DNA of 21,163 nucleotides from NCBI GenBank assembly GCA_030374735.1, contig JASCIV010000399.1:1-21163 (forward strand), in the 5' to 3' direction. This DNA comes from Gracilaria caudata. Its lineage: Eukaryota > Rhodophyta > Florideophyceae > Gracilariales > Gracilariaceae. Below are positions 8,691-16,836 of this stretch, piece after piece. The position numbers were made by a program, and so were the translations under genes. The notes below the pieces were generated by a model. It had not been told where the DNA came from. It ran no database searches and saw nothing but the letters and a program-made list of their open reading frames with translations. Every line of letters starts with the position of its first letter. Within the stretch, counting starts at the first letter, position 1.

Positions 8691-9379
8691 ACCACTCTCA
8701 GGTGCGGAGATGGGCTTCTCGCCGTTGACCTCGCATTTTGCTGTCCCTGTAAAGCAAGCTACCAGAGCAATGAGCACGGCTGTGATTACAGCAATCACTA
8801 CCTGGTCCCATCTTGAACCAACGCTGGCCATACAGACACCATGGCGAACATAGACACCTATCGTCGAACTGCATTTTGACACGGAGGGCTCATATTCTGC
8901 GCAGAGAGGCTGCAAAGGGTTTGCAGAAGTTCTGCCAAAGCGTTATGCCGTTGAAACGGTTTATAATGCGTTTGCTTTTGTCCGCAAAAAACACGCAAAT
9001 GTGTTGTGTCATGAATCTTTCAGCTTGATGGTGACATCATACAGTAAACGAATTGTAACGTGTCATATTCGGGATTTGGCGTGCGGCTGTAGAGCTGTTT
9101 CGAATAGGCCTGTTTCGTTTCGGGCTTCTGATTGAAACAAGCCCAAAACGATTTGAATCCTCTTTTCGGGCATGATACTACGAGCATAACACCGACGGTA
9201 CTCCAGAACAGAAATAATTAGTGCATTGCACAGAACAAAAATCCATTATTATGTTATGCACAATTAGCTGTTGTTACGCATGATCTCACACGCTATTAAT
9301 TTTCCTATTCATTACAGAGATATGCTCTACTGTAATGCTTAAACGTTTTCCAAGTGTGCGAATCGAAGCGGTTCTGGTT

Positions 9380-9498
9380 CAAAACCGCCTCCGCGTCAGC
9401 ACGATTGGTGCGCACGCCCCTTTTTCTGTTGCGAAAAGCGCTGAGCTCACCCCACACGTGTTCGGTATGTTCTCCACCTTTGGGCTGCCGCCAAGTCA
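9380..9498. repeat. Diverged duplicated block, copy B
   Basis: Partner of 8590-8690: GCTGAGCTCAC at 9440-9450 and the second block at 9478-9498 (two mismatches in 21). Spacing between the blocks differs by four bases, and an extra stretch is present before the first, as expected for an old duplication with indels. Confidence 0.5.
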
Positions 9499-9560
9499 GC
9501 GGCCACGCCGTTGCCAAATTGCTCGCCAGCAACGTGCTCTGTTCATGCTCTCCCGAGATC

Positions 9561-9608
9561 CACGTGAGCACCACAACAATCCGTTGTGGTGGCACACGTG
9601 GCGTGTGC
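9561..9608. promoter_or_regulatory. Inverted repeat flanked by two CACGTG boxes
   Basis: CACCACAAC (9569-9577) and GTTGTGGTG (9583-9591) are perfect 9-bp inverted arms around a 5-nt loop. CACGTG sits 2 bp outside the left arm (9561-9566) and 3 bp outside the right arm (9595-9600); a third CACGTG is at 9455-9460. The right box is also inside another inverted repeat (GCACACG, 9592-9598, with CGTGTGC, 9602-9608). CACGTG is the classic G-box/E-box bound by bZIP and bHLH factors. It lies about 300 bp before the ATG at 9898, so it is a candidate upstream element for that gene. Regulatory role is inferred. Confidence 0.5.
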
Positions 9609-9897
9609 TCTTCCGATACCGAAGGTTGCTCATCATCGTATCTGCAACCAACGTAGTCCCAATGCATACTTCACTCGTAGGTCCCAAAACGCCTTTGAGA
9701 AGGAGAGCTACATATTTGAGTAGAGAAAATAACTACTGGTGACGGTGGGCAGTTCTGCCAAGCCTTACTCCTCGCCTTTTGTCGCACAGCATGTAATTGT
9801 TGGGCAACTCATTTCGTACCTGCCTCGCCTTCTCTCCCCCAACGTGCTCCAACACTCCGCGAGCGGCTATCCGATACTACCGCAACTTTTGCGAGCT

Positions 9898-11388
9898 ATG
9901 GTGCGTATTACCGGAGACGAGGCCCCAATACTAGCCATCATCGAGGTGCTCAAGCTTGTCCTCATCGCCGCATGCTTATCAGCGCTGAAAAACCTCGACA
10001 ACATATGGTGCATGTATTCGTTGCAGCGAGATGGCCACGTGACGCTTTACGAGAACGACATTGGTCGACTTACCGACAAGGGATTCATCAAACTCATTAC
10101 CTCCTGTTACTCATTCGCCGCCAGACGGGACAAACTGAACAAGGAAACGTGGGAGGCGTTGAACGCAAACGATGCGCGTCGGAAGGCGCTCATTAACACT
10201 ACTAGAGCTCGTAAACAATTGATCAGCGTCAGAACCGTGCTTCTGCTGATCAGTGCTTTCGTCTCGCTCGCCGATGTGGCTGCCCTGTTTTCGCTCTCTA
10301 CCGAGGGCAAGAATGTGGCCGACAAACCTGAATTCGGTGTTCGCACACAACAAGCCAATTATGTACCGATCGGAAGCAGAATGGATTTCTACAATCCTCA
10401 CGAAGGTCAGGTCCGGTACGAATATGTGGTTCGCAGACTGGGAAGGAGGATTTCATTCAGGAATGGCAGCCAATTTGAAATCGTCATTCCCAGACGACTG
10501 GACCCTATGCACGATGAGAAATGGCCGTTCACCATGGCTCTTGCCGATGAAGATAAATATGCCACAGTATTCATAAGAGACTTTACCATGCACGACAGCG
10601 CAAATTTTAGTGAGCTTGCGGGTCAAGTGACTGGCAATACGGAAAGTGGTATGCCTCTTAAGCACTACAAAATGGCAAAGAGAGACGCCGACCGAAAGGT
10701 ATGTTCTGGAAGCATCAGTGCAATCTCCACGACTGGCGTTAACGGTACAGCTACTTTTTGTTATACGGATGAGCTCAGAAACATGTCATGTGCCAACCGG
10801 AAAGACGGCGAATCTGTGCGCTTCACGATGAGGTGCTCAGAGGTTAGGGTGGAGAGATTTGGGGGGAATGTCATTTTCGACAATGACTCCATTTGGTGGT
10901 TGACGAGACTTGCCGGGAAGGATGTGGGTGGCCGCGGAGAAAAGAGCCTCATACAGATGAACTCGCTCAGAGCATACAAGAAAGATGATGTCTCCCCCAG
11001 TGCACTGATTGTGGCTGCCGTACTCACCGAGTTTCCCTCGCAAATTGTGCTGCAGCAAAGACCCTTTTTCGTGGATGTGAGTGTGGTGATAGTGCCCAAC
11101 TGGTTAATTGTCAGCTCAGCGGTAGTAATTTGCTCTGTGTTGGTATTGAGTGTTTCGGCGTCGGTGTATGCGAAAGTGAAGAACCTTGTGGTGCTGAATA
11201 ACTGGCAAGAACTGCTGATATCGAACCTGCTTGAGCCTCTCGATTGTTTGAACAGAGTCAACAAAAGAAAGTTTCGATGTGTTGTGGGCGAGGCTAATGA
11301 ATACTCGGAAAAGAAGTATCGCTTCTACGTGGAACCGCATCCCGGTGTGGCACCTATTGCTTTAGCGCGACGCCAAGATGTTGGGTGA
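9898..11388 (+). CDS. Multi-pass membrane protein with Cys-containing ectodomain, unknown family
   Basis: 496 residues from the first ATG (9898); the frame is open back to 9733 but without an ATG. Three hydrophobic segments: about residues 10-31 (APILAIIEVLKLVLIAACLSAL), 108-133 (ISVRTVLLLISAFVSLADVAALF) and 394-424 (VSVVIVPNWLIVSSAVVICS onward). Between the second and third is a hydrophilic domain of about 260 residues with four cysteines (269, 288, 298, 313 in this numbering) and sequons NGS, NFS, NGT and NMS, so this part is probably lumenal or extracellular with two disulfides. The segment between the first two helices (about 76 residues) and the basic C-terminal tail of about 70 residues would then be cytosolic. 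I recognise no family. Tail-to-tail with the beta-propeller gene, 107 bp apart. A receptor-like or transport-associated surface protein is possible but not shown. Confidence 0.8.
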   Translation: MVRITGDEAPILAIIEVLKLVLIAACLSALKNLDNIWCMYSLQRDGHVTLYENDIGRLTDKGFIKLITSCYSFAARRDKLNKETWEALNANDARRKALINTTRARKQLISVRTVLLLISAFVSLADVAALFSLSTEGKNVADKPEFGVRTQQANYVPIGSRMDFYNPHEGQVRYEYVVRRLGRRISFRNGSQFEIVIPRRLDPMHDEKWPFTMALADEDKYATVFIRDFTMHDSANFSELAGQVTGNTESGMPLKHYKMAKRDADRKVCSGSISAISTTGVNGTATFCYTDELRNMSCANRKDGESVRFTMRCSEVRVERFGGNVIFDNDSIWWLTRLAGKDVGGRGEKSLIQMNSLRAYKKDDVSPSALIVAAVLTEFPSQIVLQQRPFFVDVSVVIVPNWLIVSSAVVICSVLVLSVSASVYAKVKNLVVLNNWQELLISNLLEPLDCLNRVNKRKFRCVVGEANEYSEKKYRFYVEPHPGVAPIALARRQDVG

Positions 11389-11495
11389 ACGACGAAGCAA
11401 GATCGGCATTCGAATATTCAAATGAAGCTTACAGCTGTAAGGTTCAACTATTGATACTAATTCTATTCTGTATGTTTAATTATAATTTAGCAACG

Positions 11496-13574
11496 TTACA
11501 TGAGTACGCCACCTCCCCCACCTATGAAAGGTCCCCCGTGGGAGTGTGGTAGCCTCGTAGCCGACTCTTTCGAAAGATCCCTGATGTTGTTGACCTGAAT
11601 CTGCTCTGAAGACAACGACCACAAATGCTCTCCACCAAGCAAAAGATTCCGTTCAATGGACGGCGAGTACCGGCTCGATGAGGGATCTTCATGCGTAATG
11701 CGACCTCGTTCCCCAATATCGCTATCCGAAACCTCCAATACAACCGACCCAACGAACCGATCGGACCCATAGTACGCCGACACTGGGAGCACTGCCACGG
11801 ATTCTGGGGCCCAATACAGGAACGCCCGATGATCCCATTCTGCTGTCGAGCGACCACTCGGTAAGGTCCATGACGACAATTCAGTTGGATTCGTCTTATC
11901 AGAAACATCGAACAACGTCACCTTGGAGCCCGTGACCCTGCCTTCGGGAGTAGCGTCTTGTCCGACACCTAGGATGCGTCCCGGTGAGATCGGATGCAGA
12001 TATGAGCTGAAGCCTGGGATCTTCAATTCGCCGGTCACTCTCAGCGTCCATGGGTTGGACAAGTCGATGATGTACAACGGATCGATCTGTCGGAACGTCA
12101 CTACATACGCTGTGTCCTTAACATATCGTACGGCGAAGATGCGTTCTCCCAGTCCCAAATTGCCCACTTCCCCCACCTTCTGCAGTCTTCTGTTCTCGCT
12201 GGCCTTGAACGATGTAACCTTGCTTGAACTCTCGTCGCGAGCGCCCCACCAAGGTGCACCGTCGGTCGTGGCAATAAAGAAGTACTCGTTGTACTCGTGC
12301 ATGGAGAATTGATTCAACACGCTGCCAGAGACGTCACCGCTTGCAACGTAGTTTGCACCATTATTGTTCAAAGAGAACTTGTGGATGGAGGTCTTGAAGT
12401 CTCTTCCAGATCTGATGCTGCTCTCGAAGCCAAAGAAGTCCCAGCGGTAGTCCGTGGTTGTGACGTACAAAGAAGAGGCCGTGGAATACACTTCATCGCC
12501 CTCGGAAACAATTGAAACGCTGCCCGTCGGCCTCATGTTTCCTGAGACCGGCAGAGTGACAACTGTGAGCAAATCGAACCCTGGGAAGATTTCAGGAATG
12601 AACACATTGGAACAGGAGGAAATCAGGGCGGTAGATTCATCGCTCTGGCCTTCTACCTTGAGTGCGTAAGCGGGATACCAATCATTTTGAGTGGAGTTCT
12701 GAACAACTTGCTCATTGTGGCTTGCAGCTTCGTCGTAAGAAAACGAGCACGATGGGTATCTGAACCTGAGGTGCGGTTTATACAGCATCACGATTCGGGC
12801 CACGCCGTCTACCTCTCTCGAGTTCAAGTAGCGGCCTTCCATGCGAAGAGTGGCCAACAAACTGGGAACGCCATTCGTGACCTTGATCTGATACACAGTG
12901 GTGGCGCTCTGGTCAAAGAAGATACCACCAAAGCCACTCAACTGGTTGGAATAAATACTGCCGTACGTTTGGGCAATGACGAGCAAATGATCACCCTCAA
13001 TAAGCAGCTCCCTCGGGCGCGATGGAAGCGTCAATTGGCCAGTGACTCGGCCATTCTTGCCACCATCTGCGACTTCCAACACGAAGAACTTATTGCCTCG
13101 AACGACAAACACACGGCGTCCGTCGGTCTTAATGATGTCAGGCTCATCCACACCTTCCACTTGCACATTAGTCTCTGAGAAATCCACACCGGCCTCCGGT
13201 TGGCTCGTAGCTGGCGCGGCCTCCGGCACGGCGCTGCCCGCGTTTCCGGACGCGGCGCCGCCAATGATACCGGACGCGGCGCCGCCATTGCCGCCGACGG
13301 CGGAGTCGGCCACAAGGATGGGTCCGCCGGTGCCGAAATCTCCTGGGAAGCCCGAATATAGGCCGCAATAAAGCGAAGGGCGGAAGCCACCATAGTTGCG
13401 AGAGTCGCTGAGTCCGTACGCGCCGACTCGCGACAGTGCGTTGGTCTTGAAGTATTGAACGAGGTCGGGGCAGGTGTTGTAGCGATTAAGCGAGACGGCG
13501 TGCACGAGCGGGAGCAGCAGCGCTAGCGGCAGCGCTGCCCTTAGGGGGATAGTGAGCTTGGAGACGGTCTTCAT
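11496..13574 (-). CDS. Secreted beta-propeller domain protein (PF09826-like)
   Basis: 692 residues from the ATG at 13574. The frame is open further upstream, but that part crosses a 25-bp tandem repeat (not a multiple of three) and has no signal peptide, whereas this start gives one at once (residues 1-26, core LRAALPLALLLPLVHA). Then a CPDLVQYFK segment, a Gly/Ala-rich linker (about 82-125), and the hallmark of the family: FSETNVQVEGVDEPDIIKTD (residues 132-151). Further family signatures follow: VTFRQIDPLYIIDLSNP (492-508), GELKIPGFSSYLHPI (515-529), LFDVSDKTNP (554-563) and WDHRAFL (580-586). Length and order match the complete family. These proteins are mostly bacterial and archaeal secreted beta-propellers of unknown reaction, so a eukaryotic copy suggests an old horizontal acquisition. 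The C-terminus is Gly-rich with no anchor. Acts outside the cell. Confidence 0.9.
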   Translation of the reverse strand: MKTVSKLTIPLRAALPLALLLPLVHAVSLNRYNTCPDLVQYFKTNALSRVGAYGLSDSRNYGGFRPSLYCGLYSGFPGDFGTGGPILVADSAVGGNGGAASGIIGGAASGNAGSAVPEAAPATSQPEAGVDFSETNVQVEGVDEPDIIKTDGRRVFVVRGNKFFVLEVADGGKNGRVTGQLTLPSRPRELLIEGDHLLVIAQTYGSIYSNQLSGFGGIFFDQSATTVYQIKVTNGVPSLLATLRMEGRYLNSREVDGVARIVMLYKPHLRFRYPSCSFSYDEAASHNEQVVQNSTQNDWYPAYALKVEGQSDESTALISSCSNVFIPEIFPGFDLLTVVTLPVSGNMRPTGSVSIVSEGDEVYSTASSLYVTTTDYRWDFFGFESSIRSGRDFKTSIHKFSLNNNGANYVASGDVSGSVLNQFSMHEYNEYFFIATTDGAPWWGARDESSSKVTSFKASENRRLQKVGEVGNLGLGERIFAVRYVKDTAYVVTFRQIDPLYIIDLSNPWTLRVTGELKIPGFSSYLHPISPGRILGVGQDATPEGRVTGSKVTLFDVSDKTNPTELSSWTLPSGRSTAEWDHRAFLYWAPESVAVLPVSAYYGSDRFVGSVVLEVSDSDIGERGRITHEDPSSSRYSPSIERNLLLGGEHLWSLSSEQIQVNNIRDLSKESATRLPHSHGGPFIGGGGGVLM

Positions 13575-13595
13575 CGTGGCGTTTCTGACGGTGAA

Positions 13596-13645
13596 GGTGT
13601 GGGGGGGCAAAGAAAGTGAAGGTGTGGGGGGGCAAAGAAAGTGAA
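13596..13645. repeat. 25-bp perfect tandem repeat in the leader of the propeller gene
   Basis: Two identical 25-bp copies (13596-13620 and 13621-13645), each GGTGTGGGGGGG followed by CAAAGAAAGTGAA, preceded by a partial GTGAA. On the transcribed (minus) strand this is a C-run and pyrimidine-rich leader, 22-71 nt before the ATG. The period is not a multiple of three, which supports untranslated status. Confidence 0.85.
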
Positions 13646-13658
13646 AGGACGCGGATGG

Positions 13659-13668
13659 GTTCTTAAGG
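13659..13668 (-). promoter_or_regulatory. Weak TATA-like element of the propeller gene
   Basis: On the minus strand the sequence reads CCTTAAGAACCC, about 90 nt before the ATG at 13574. It resembles TATATAAGAACCCC at the better TATA box of the gene at 969 in both sequence and distance. It is only TATA-like, so the call is tentative. Confidence 0.3.
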
Positions 13669-14545
13669 ATGGCCAGTGGTGAGCTGCAGTCAAGAGACAT
13701 ACACGTATCGGCGTTTTGCGCGGTGGATGCAGCTATGCGGCAGCGCTGAGCGCTGGGGGCGAAGTGGCGCAGTTGAGCCTCTTTTTGCGCATCTTGCGGA
13801 GCAGAAGGTCTTTGCTGCCGAGAAGGCGCCTCGAAGGAAGAAAGGCGGCGCTTTGAATTGCGCACTGTGCGTGTGCGGCGAGCAAATGCGGTTGGAAACA
13901 AGGCGTACGACAAGGCGCACTTTTTGAGGCAGCGCCTGAATTTGAGAGCCCGGCATGCATGGTTACGCGACGTGCGGGTTTGATGAGACAGAGGTTACAG
14001 CTTATCCTCTTAGCCTTCCGTTTAAAATCAAGGCGAGGCAGGTTGAGGGGAAATAATTTCCCAATTATTGGCGCTGGTGTGCTGAGCGTACCGCGTAAGG
14101 TGCGATGGCTCGTCATGTACGACGAATCAGTTGGGAATGTATAGTTCAGAACGCGTCTCCGTATCGAACAGGCAGAGTCATTTCTGCGACACTTGGTACC
14201 AAAAGTTCTAACCGCTTTTGTCGCGCTGTGTCGTAGTAGGTGCGCACGATAACCGCTGGTCGTGGCATTACATTGCACTCGTAGAATTCAACACTGCGCA
14301 ACGATGCGGTTCGTCCTTGTTGTGCGCAAGCGTGCAGCTGGAAGATGCGGAAATTAGAGTTTTTTTTTTTGTCATAGATTGAAAAGTGATAGAAAATGGC
14401 GTCCATTTTTTGTCATGTAGTTCAGGTGTTAGAATACGATGGCAACTGGACAGGCATCCGCGTTGGCCCGGAGCTCATTCATTCACAACCAATGCTCGGC
14501 TGCCTGCCAGTCAGGGCACTGCTGCGTACTAGTTGCGGCGTCTGC

Positions 14546-14625
14546 GGCGATGCCTTTCTAAATTAGGCTTCTGCGAAAAGCATTGATCACAATTAGGGCT
14601 CGGAAACTGTTGAAATACCCTGCCT
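14546..14625 (-). pseudogene. Dead C2H2 zinc-finger unit
   Basis: 14565-14600 matches 31 of 36 bases of a repeat unit in the zinc-finger gene (for example the one beginning at 15728). On the minus strand it reads SPNCDQCFSQKPNLERH, clearly the finger pattern CPxCDQSFSQKxxLxxH, but the first cysteine has become serine, and the second histidine is missing: after the first His come arginines, Asn and a stop. It lies about 500 bp beyond the stop codon of the zinc-finger gene on the same strand, so it is a stranded, decayed finger from an earlier, longer array or a neighbouring copy. Confidence 0.7.
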
Positions 14626-14784
14626 AATTGGTTGTTCGCGAAAACATCCAAAATCGTTGAGTCCACTTTCCGTCCCTTCGAGGCCGTAGTTCCAGATTTT
14701 CAACGATGACTGCGGCGGAACCCTCGATGCTATCAACAATAAACCATAACGGCTCCCTCGGAGCTGCGACGGTGGTACAATCCA

Positions 14785-14935
14785 GCGACGGCGGCTGCAC
14801 TCTTTGGTTGAATAAACTCCTTCTTTATTGTTATTGATACTGATTCTAATTCTAATTATAGTTCTTCCTGTCGAACACCGCGCTAGTTGCGAGCCTTTAT
14901 AGTGCCAAGAGTGAGGCACTCTCCTATTACAACCA
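14785..14935 (-). mobile_element. Possible solo LTR remnant
   Basis: On the minus strand: an inverted repeat AGAGTG/CACTCT (14917-14922 with 14908-14913), a strong TATA box CTATAAAGG (TATAAAG at 14901-14895), then about 70 nt later an AATAAAG polyadenylation-type signal (14829-14824). TATA followed closely by AATAAA in non-coding DNA is the layout of an LTR (U3-R-U5). I could not fix the ends or find a second copy in the window, and an ordinary promoter cannot be excluded. Confidence 0.3.
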
Positions 14936-15096
14936 GTAGTAATGTATCTCTCCATGAATAAATATATTACTTGTCTTGCATAAAAAGTTTGCATCCCAAA
15001 TGCACTAAATACTTGCATTACGTGTTGCACCTTGCAGTCCAAATACAACCTTTCCGTAGAAGATAGAAATCATTTCATCTTAAGATTCGACAGACA

Positions 15097-16692
15097 TCAA
15101 ACTCCTTTGTGTACAGCACGAGAATGTTTTTTTAGAGTTTGCTTCTCCGAAAAGCTTTTATCACAATCAGAGCACTGATATCGAATTCCTTCGTGTACAG
15201 CACGACAATGTCTCTTTATATAGGACTTCTGCGAAAAGCTTTGATCACATTCAGGGCACTGATATCGAATTCCTTCGTGTATAGCACGACAATGTCTGTC
15301 TAGAACTTGCTTCGTCGAAAAGCTTTGATCACAATCAGGGCATTGAAATCGAATTCCTTCGTGTACAGCACGACAATGACTGTTTAAATAGACCTTCCGC
15401 GAAAAGCTTTGATCACAATCAGGGCACGGATATCGAATTCCTTTGTGTACAGCACGAGAATGTATGTCTAGATAGGCCTTCCGCGAAAAGCTTTGATCAC
15501 AATCAGGGCATTGATATCGAATTCCTTCGTGTACAGCACGACAATGACTTTTTAAATAGACCTTCCGCGAAAAGCTTTGACCACATTCAGAGCACTGATA
15601 TCGAATTCCTTTGTGTACAACACGAGAATGTATGTCTAGATAGGCCTTCCGCGAAAAGCTTTGATCACAATCAGGGCATTGAAATCGAATTCCTTTGTGT
15701 ACAACACGAGAATGTATGTCTAGATCGGGCTTCTGCGAAAAGCTTTGATCACATTCAGGGCACTGATATCGAATTCCTTCGTGTATAGCACGACAATGTC
15801 TGTCTAGACTACATTTATCCAAATAGCTTTTCTGACACTCAGGGCACTGAAATCTTTTTCCGGAGTGCACGACTCGGTGATGTCTGCTGAGGCTACCTCT
15901 CGAGAACGCTGAGAATGAACAATTTGGAGAAGCACATCTGTATGGCCTGCATTTGTGAGAACTGAGCCCGACACTTCGGCGGTTCTTGTATCCACACCGT
16001 TGGCAATGCACAAACTCTTCCTCGACTGGTTGCTCTGTAGTGGGCGAGTTCGACGCTGCTGTCGGACTGGAACCATTCGTCTCTCGTCTTGCCTTTTTCG
16101 GAAGAGGTGGCTCAGAATGATCTTTGTTCCGTGGCTCCGACGAAGGTCTCTGAACCTGTACAGCCACGTGCCCTCGATGTGAGGAAGAAGATATAAGCTG
16201 TGGCAGAGATTTTGTTGTTGATATTGGTTGCGCAACGTTGCTGGGCTGATTAGAACCAGTATGGCACGTCGAAGGAAGTTGCTGCGCGCTTCTATTTCCC
16301 GGCGACCCCTTCTCCAGGTTTTGGACAGTGGGAGGAATTATTGAAGCCATTGTGATAGAGCTGTGTCTCTCGCTTCGACCCTGTACTTCGGTCATTGACG
16401 GGAGAGTTTCATTTCTACAATTCTGAGAAGCATCCGGGCACAAATTCCTCAAAGGCGACTGAATCTTGAACCTCTGATCAGGTGGGCGAGATGTTTGAGT
16501 GAGATGTACTTGGGCATAGGATGGTATTTTAGAGCTGTCATTTGAATGTTCGAAATTGGAAAGGTGGTCATTCGAATCAGACTGCATTGCAGAAGCGGAG
16601 GATGAAGCGGAAGATGTTTGGCTTTGACTTTCACGTTTCCTCTTCTGGCCAGCCTTGTTTTGGCGGTTATTGTGCTGATTGTTGCAATTCAT
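15097..16692 (-). CDS. C2H2 zinc-finger protein with ten fingers
   Basis: 531 residues from the ATG at 16692. Residues 1-225 are Ser/Gln/Asn/Pro-rich and likely disordered, with basic nuclear-targeting-like runs KRKR (17-20) and PKKARR (198-203). Residues 230-248 are a C2HC-type motif (CQRCGYKN...HKC). A C-x4-C finger follows (253-276), then nine regular fingers with C-x2-C-x12-H-x4-H spacing (283 to 526), a 28-residue period with linker H(E/K)GIR(Y/F)QC in place of the classical TGEKP. Long tandem arrays like this bind DNA in the nucleus, so this is most likely a sequence-specific transcription factor or a genome-defence regulator; targets unknown. Fingers are 60-90% identical, showing recent array growth. 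The protein ends within a linker, three residues after the last histidine. A TATA box lies 138-144 bp upstream. Confidence 0.9.
   Translation of the reverse strand: MNCNNQHNNRQNKAGQKRKRESQSQTSSASSSASAMQSDSNDHLSNFEHSNDSSKIPSYAQVHLTQTSRPPDQRFKIQSPLRNLCPDASQNCRNETLPSMTEVQGRSERHSSITMASIIPPTVQNLEKGSPGNRSAQQLPSTCHTGSNQPSNVAQPISTTKSLPQLISSSSHRGHVAVQVQRPSSEPRNKDHSEPPLPKKARRETNGSSPTAASNSPTTEQPVEEEFVHCQRCGYKNRRSVGLSSHKCRPYRCASPNCSFSAFSRGSLSRHHRVVHSGKRFQCPECQKSYLDKCSLDRHCRAIHEGIRYQCPECDQSFSQKPDLDIHSRVVHKGIRFQCPDCDQSFSRKAYLDIHSRVVHKGIRYQCSECGQSFSRKVYLKSHCRAVHEGIRYQCPDCDQSFSRKAYLDIHSRAVHKGIRYPCPDCDQSFSRKVYLNSHCRAVHEGIRFQCPDCDQSFSTKQVLDRHCRAIHEGIRYQCPECDQSFSQKSYIKRHCRAVHEGIRYQCSDCDKSFSEKQTLKKHSRAVHKGV
15100..15846 (-). 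repeat. 84-bp tandem array encoding zinc fingers
   Basis: About nine units of 84 bp, each one finger plus linker, with high DNA identity (recurring GAAAAGCTTTGATCAC and CGAATTCCTT). Fingers 4-5 and 6-7 form a duplicated two-finger block of 168 bp. Such arrays expand and contract by unequal recombination. Confidence 0.9.
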
Positions 16693-16829
16693 GTAGCAAT
16701 TTAGATAGCAATGAGGAAGCTTTGTTTGTAGAGATGCAACGAAGTTTTTGGGCGCAGTAATGAAGATTGCTTATGTGCTGGTAAATTTTTCTTCTTGCCG
16801 GAGCCTGTTCAGATAGAGACTCCATTTTT

Positions 16830-16836
16830 CTTTATA
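16830..16836 (-). promoter_or_regulatory. TATA box of the zinc-finger gene
   Basis: The minus strand reads CTCTATAAAGAAA, with TATAAAG at 16836-16830. It is 138-144 bp before the ATG at 16692, similar to the TATA-ATG distance at the 969 gene. Position and sequence fit; no start-site data. Confidence 0.5.

Larger units (their letters stand above)
8511..9897. other. Non-coding region between divergent genes
   Basis: About 1.4 kb without a convincing gene. It contains the two diverged copies of a short block (8590-8690 and 9380-9498) and the CACGTG/inverted repeat structure (9561-9608), and it leads into the gene at 9898. A minus-strand frame at 8688-8915 has a hydrophobic helix-like stretch (VVIAVITAVLIALVACF) but is only 75 codons and otherwise featureless; it may be a remnant of a membrane protein. 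Confidence 0.5.
13669..15096. other. Intergenic region with remnants
   Basis: No gene supported. Minus-strand frames at 13733-14278 (181 codons) and 14593-15048 (151 codons) show no domain, and the second spans an LTR-like segment and a dead zinc-finger unit. A T-run lies near 14361. Confidence 0.5.

Noticed and set aside
9358..9397. Possible tRNA T-arm (GGTTCAAAACC)
   Set aside because: The pairing does not give a 5-bp stem with a 7-nt loop, and no acceptor, D or anticodon arms are found around it.
9739..9897. GTG-initiated start for the membrane protein
   Set aside because: The window is eukaryotic in character; the first ATG (9898) lies right before the first hydrophobic segment and needs no unusual start codon.
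11496..13574. Bacterial contamination as the source of the beta-propeller gene
   Set aside because: It lies in continuous sequence between eukaryote-type genes and elements, with no operon context; acquisition by transfer is the simpler reading, though only read-level data can prove contiguity.
13575..13913. 113-residue N-terminal extension of the beta-propeller protein
   Set aside because: It crosses a 25-bp tandem repeat and would bury the signal peptide; the inner ATG at 13574 explains the protein fully.
13733..14278. 181-codon minus-strand frame
   Set aside because: Low-information, Arg/Ser/Ala-rich translation with no motif, in a GC-rich stretch upstream of the propeller gene where long open frames arise easily.
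15100..15846. Regular repeats resembling a CRISPR array
   Set aside because: The 84-bp period has no unique spacers and translates throughout as C2H2 fingers with conserved Cys and His.
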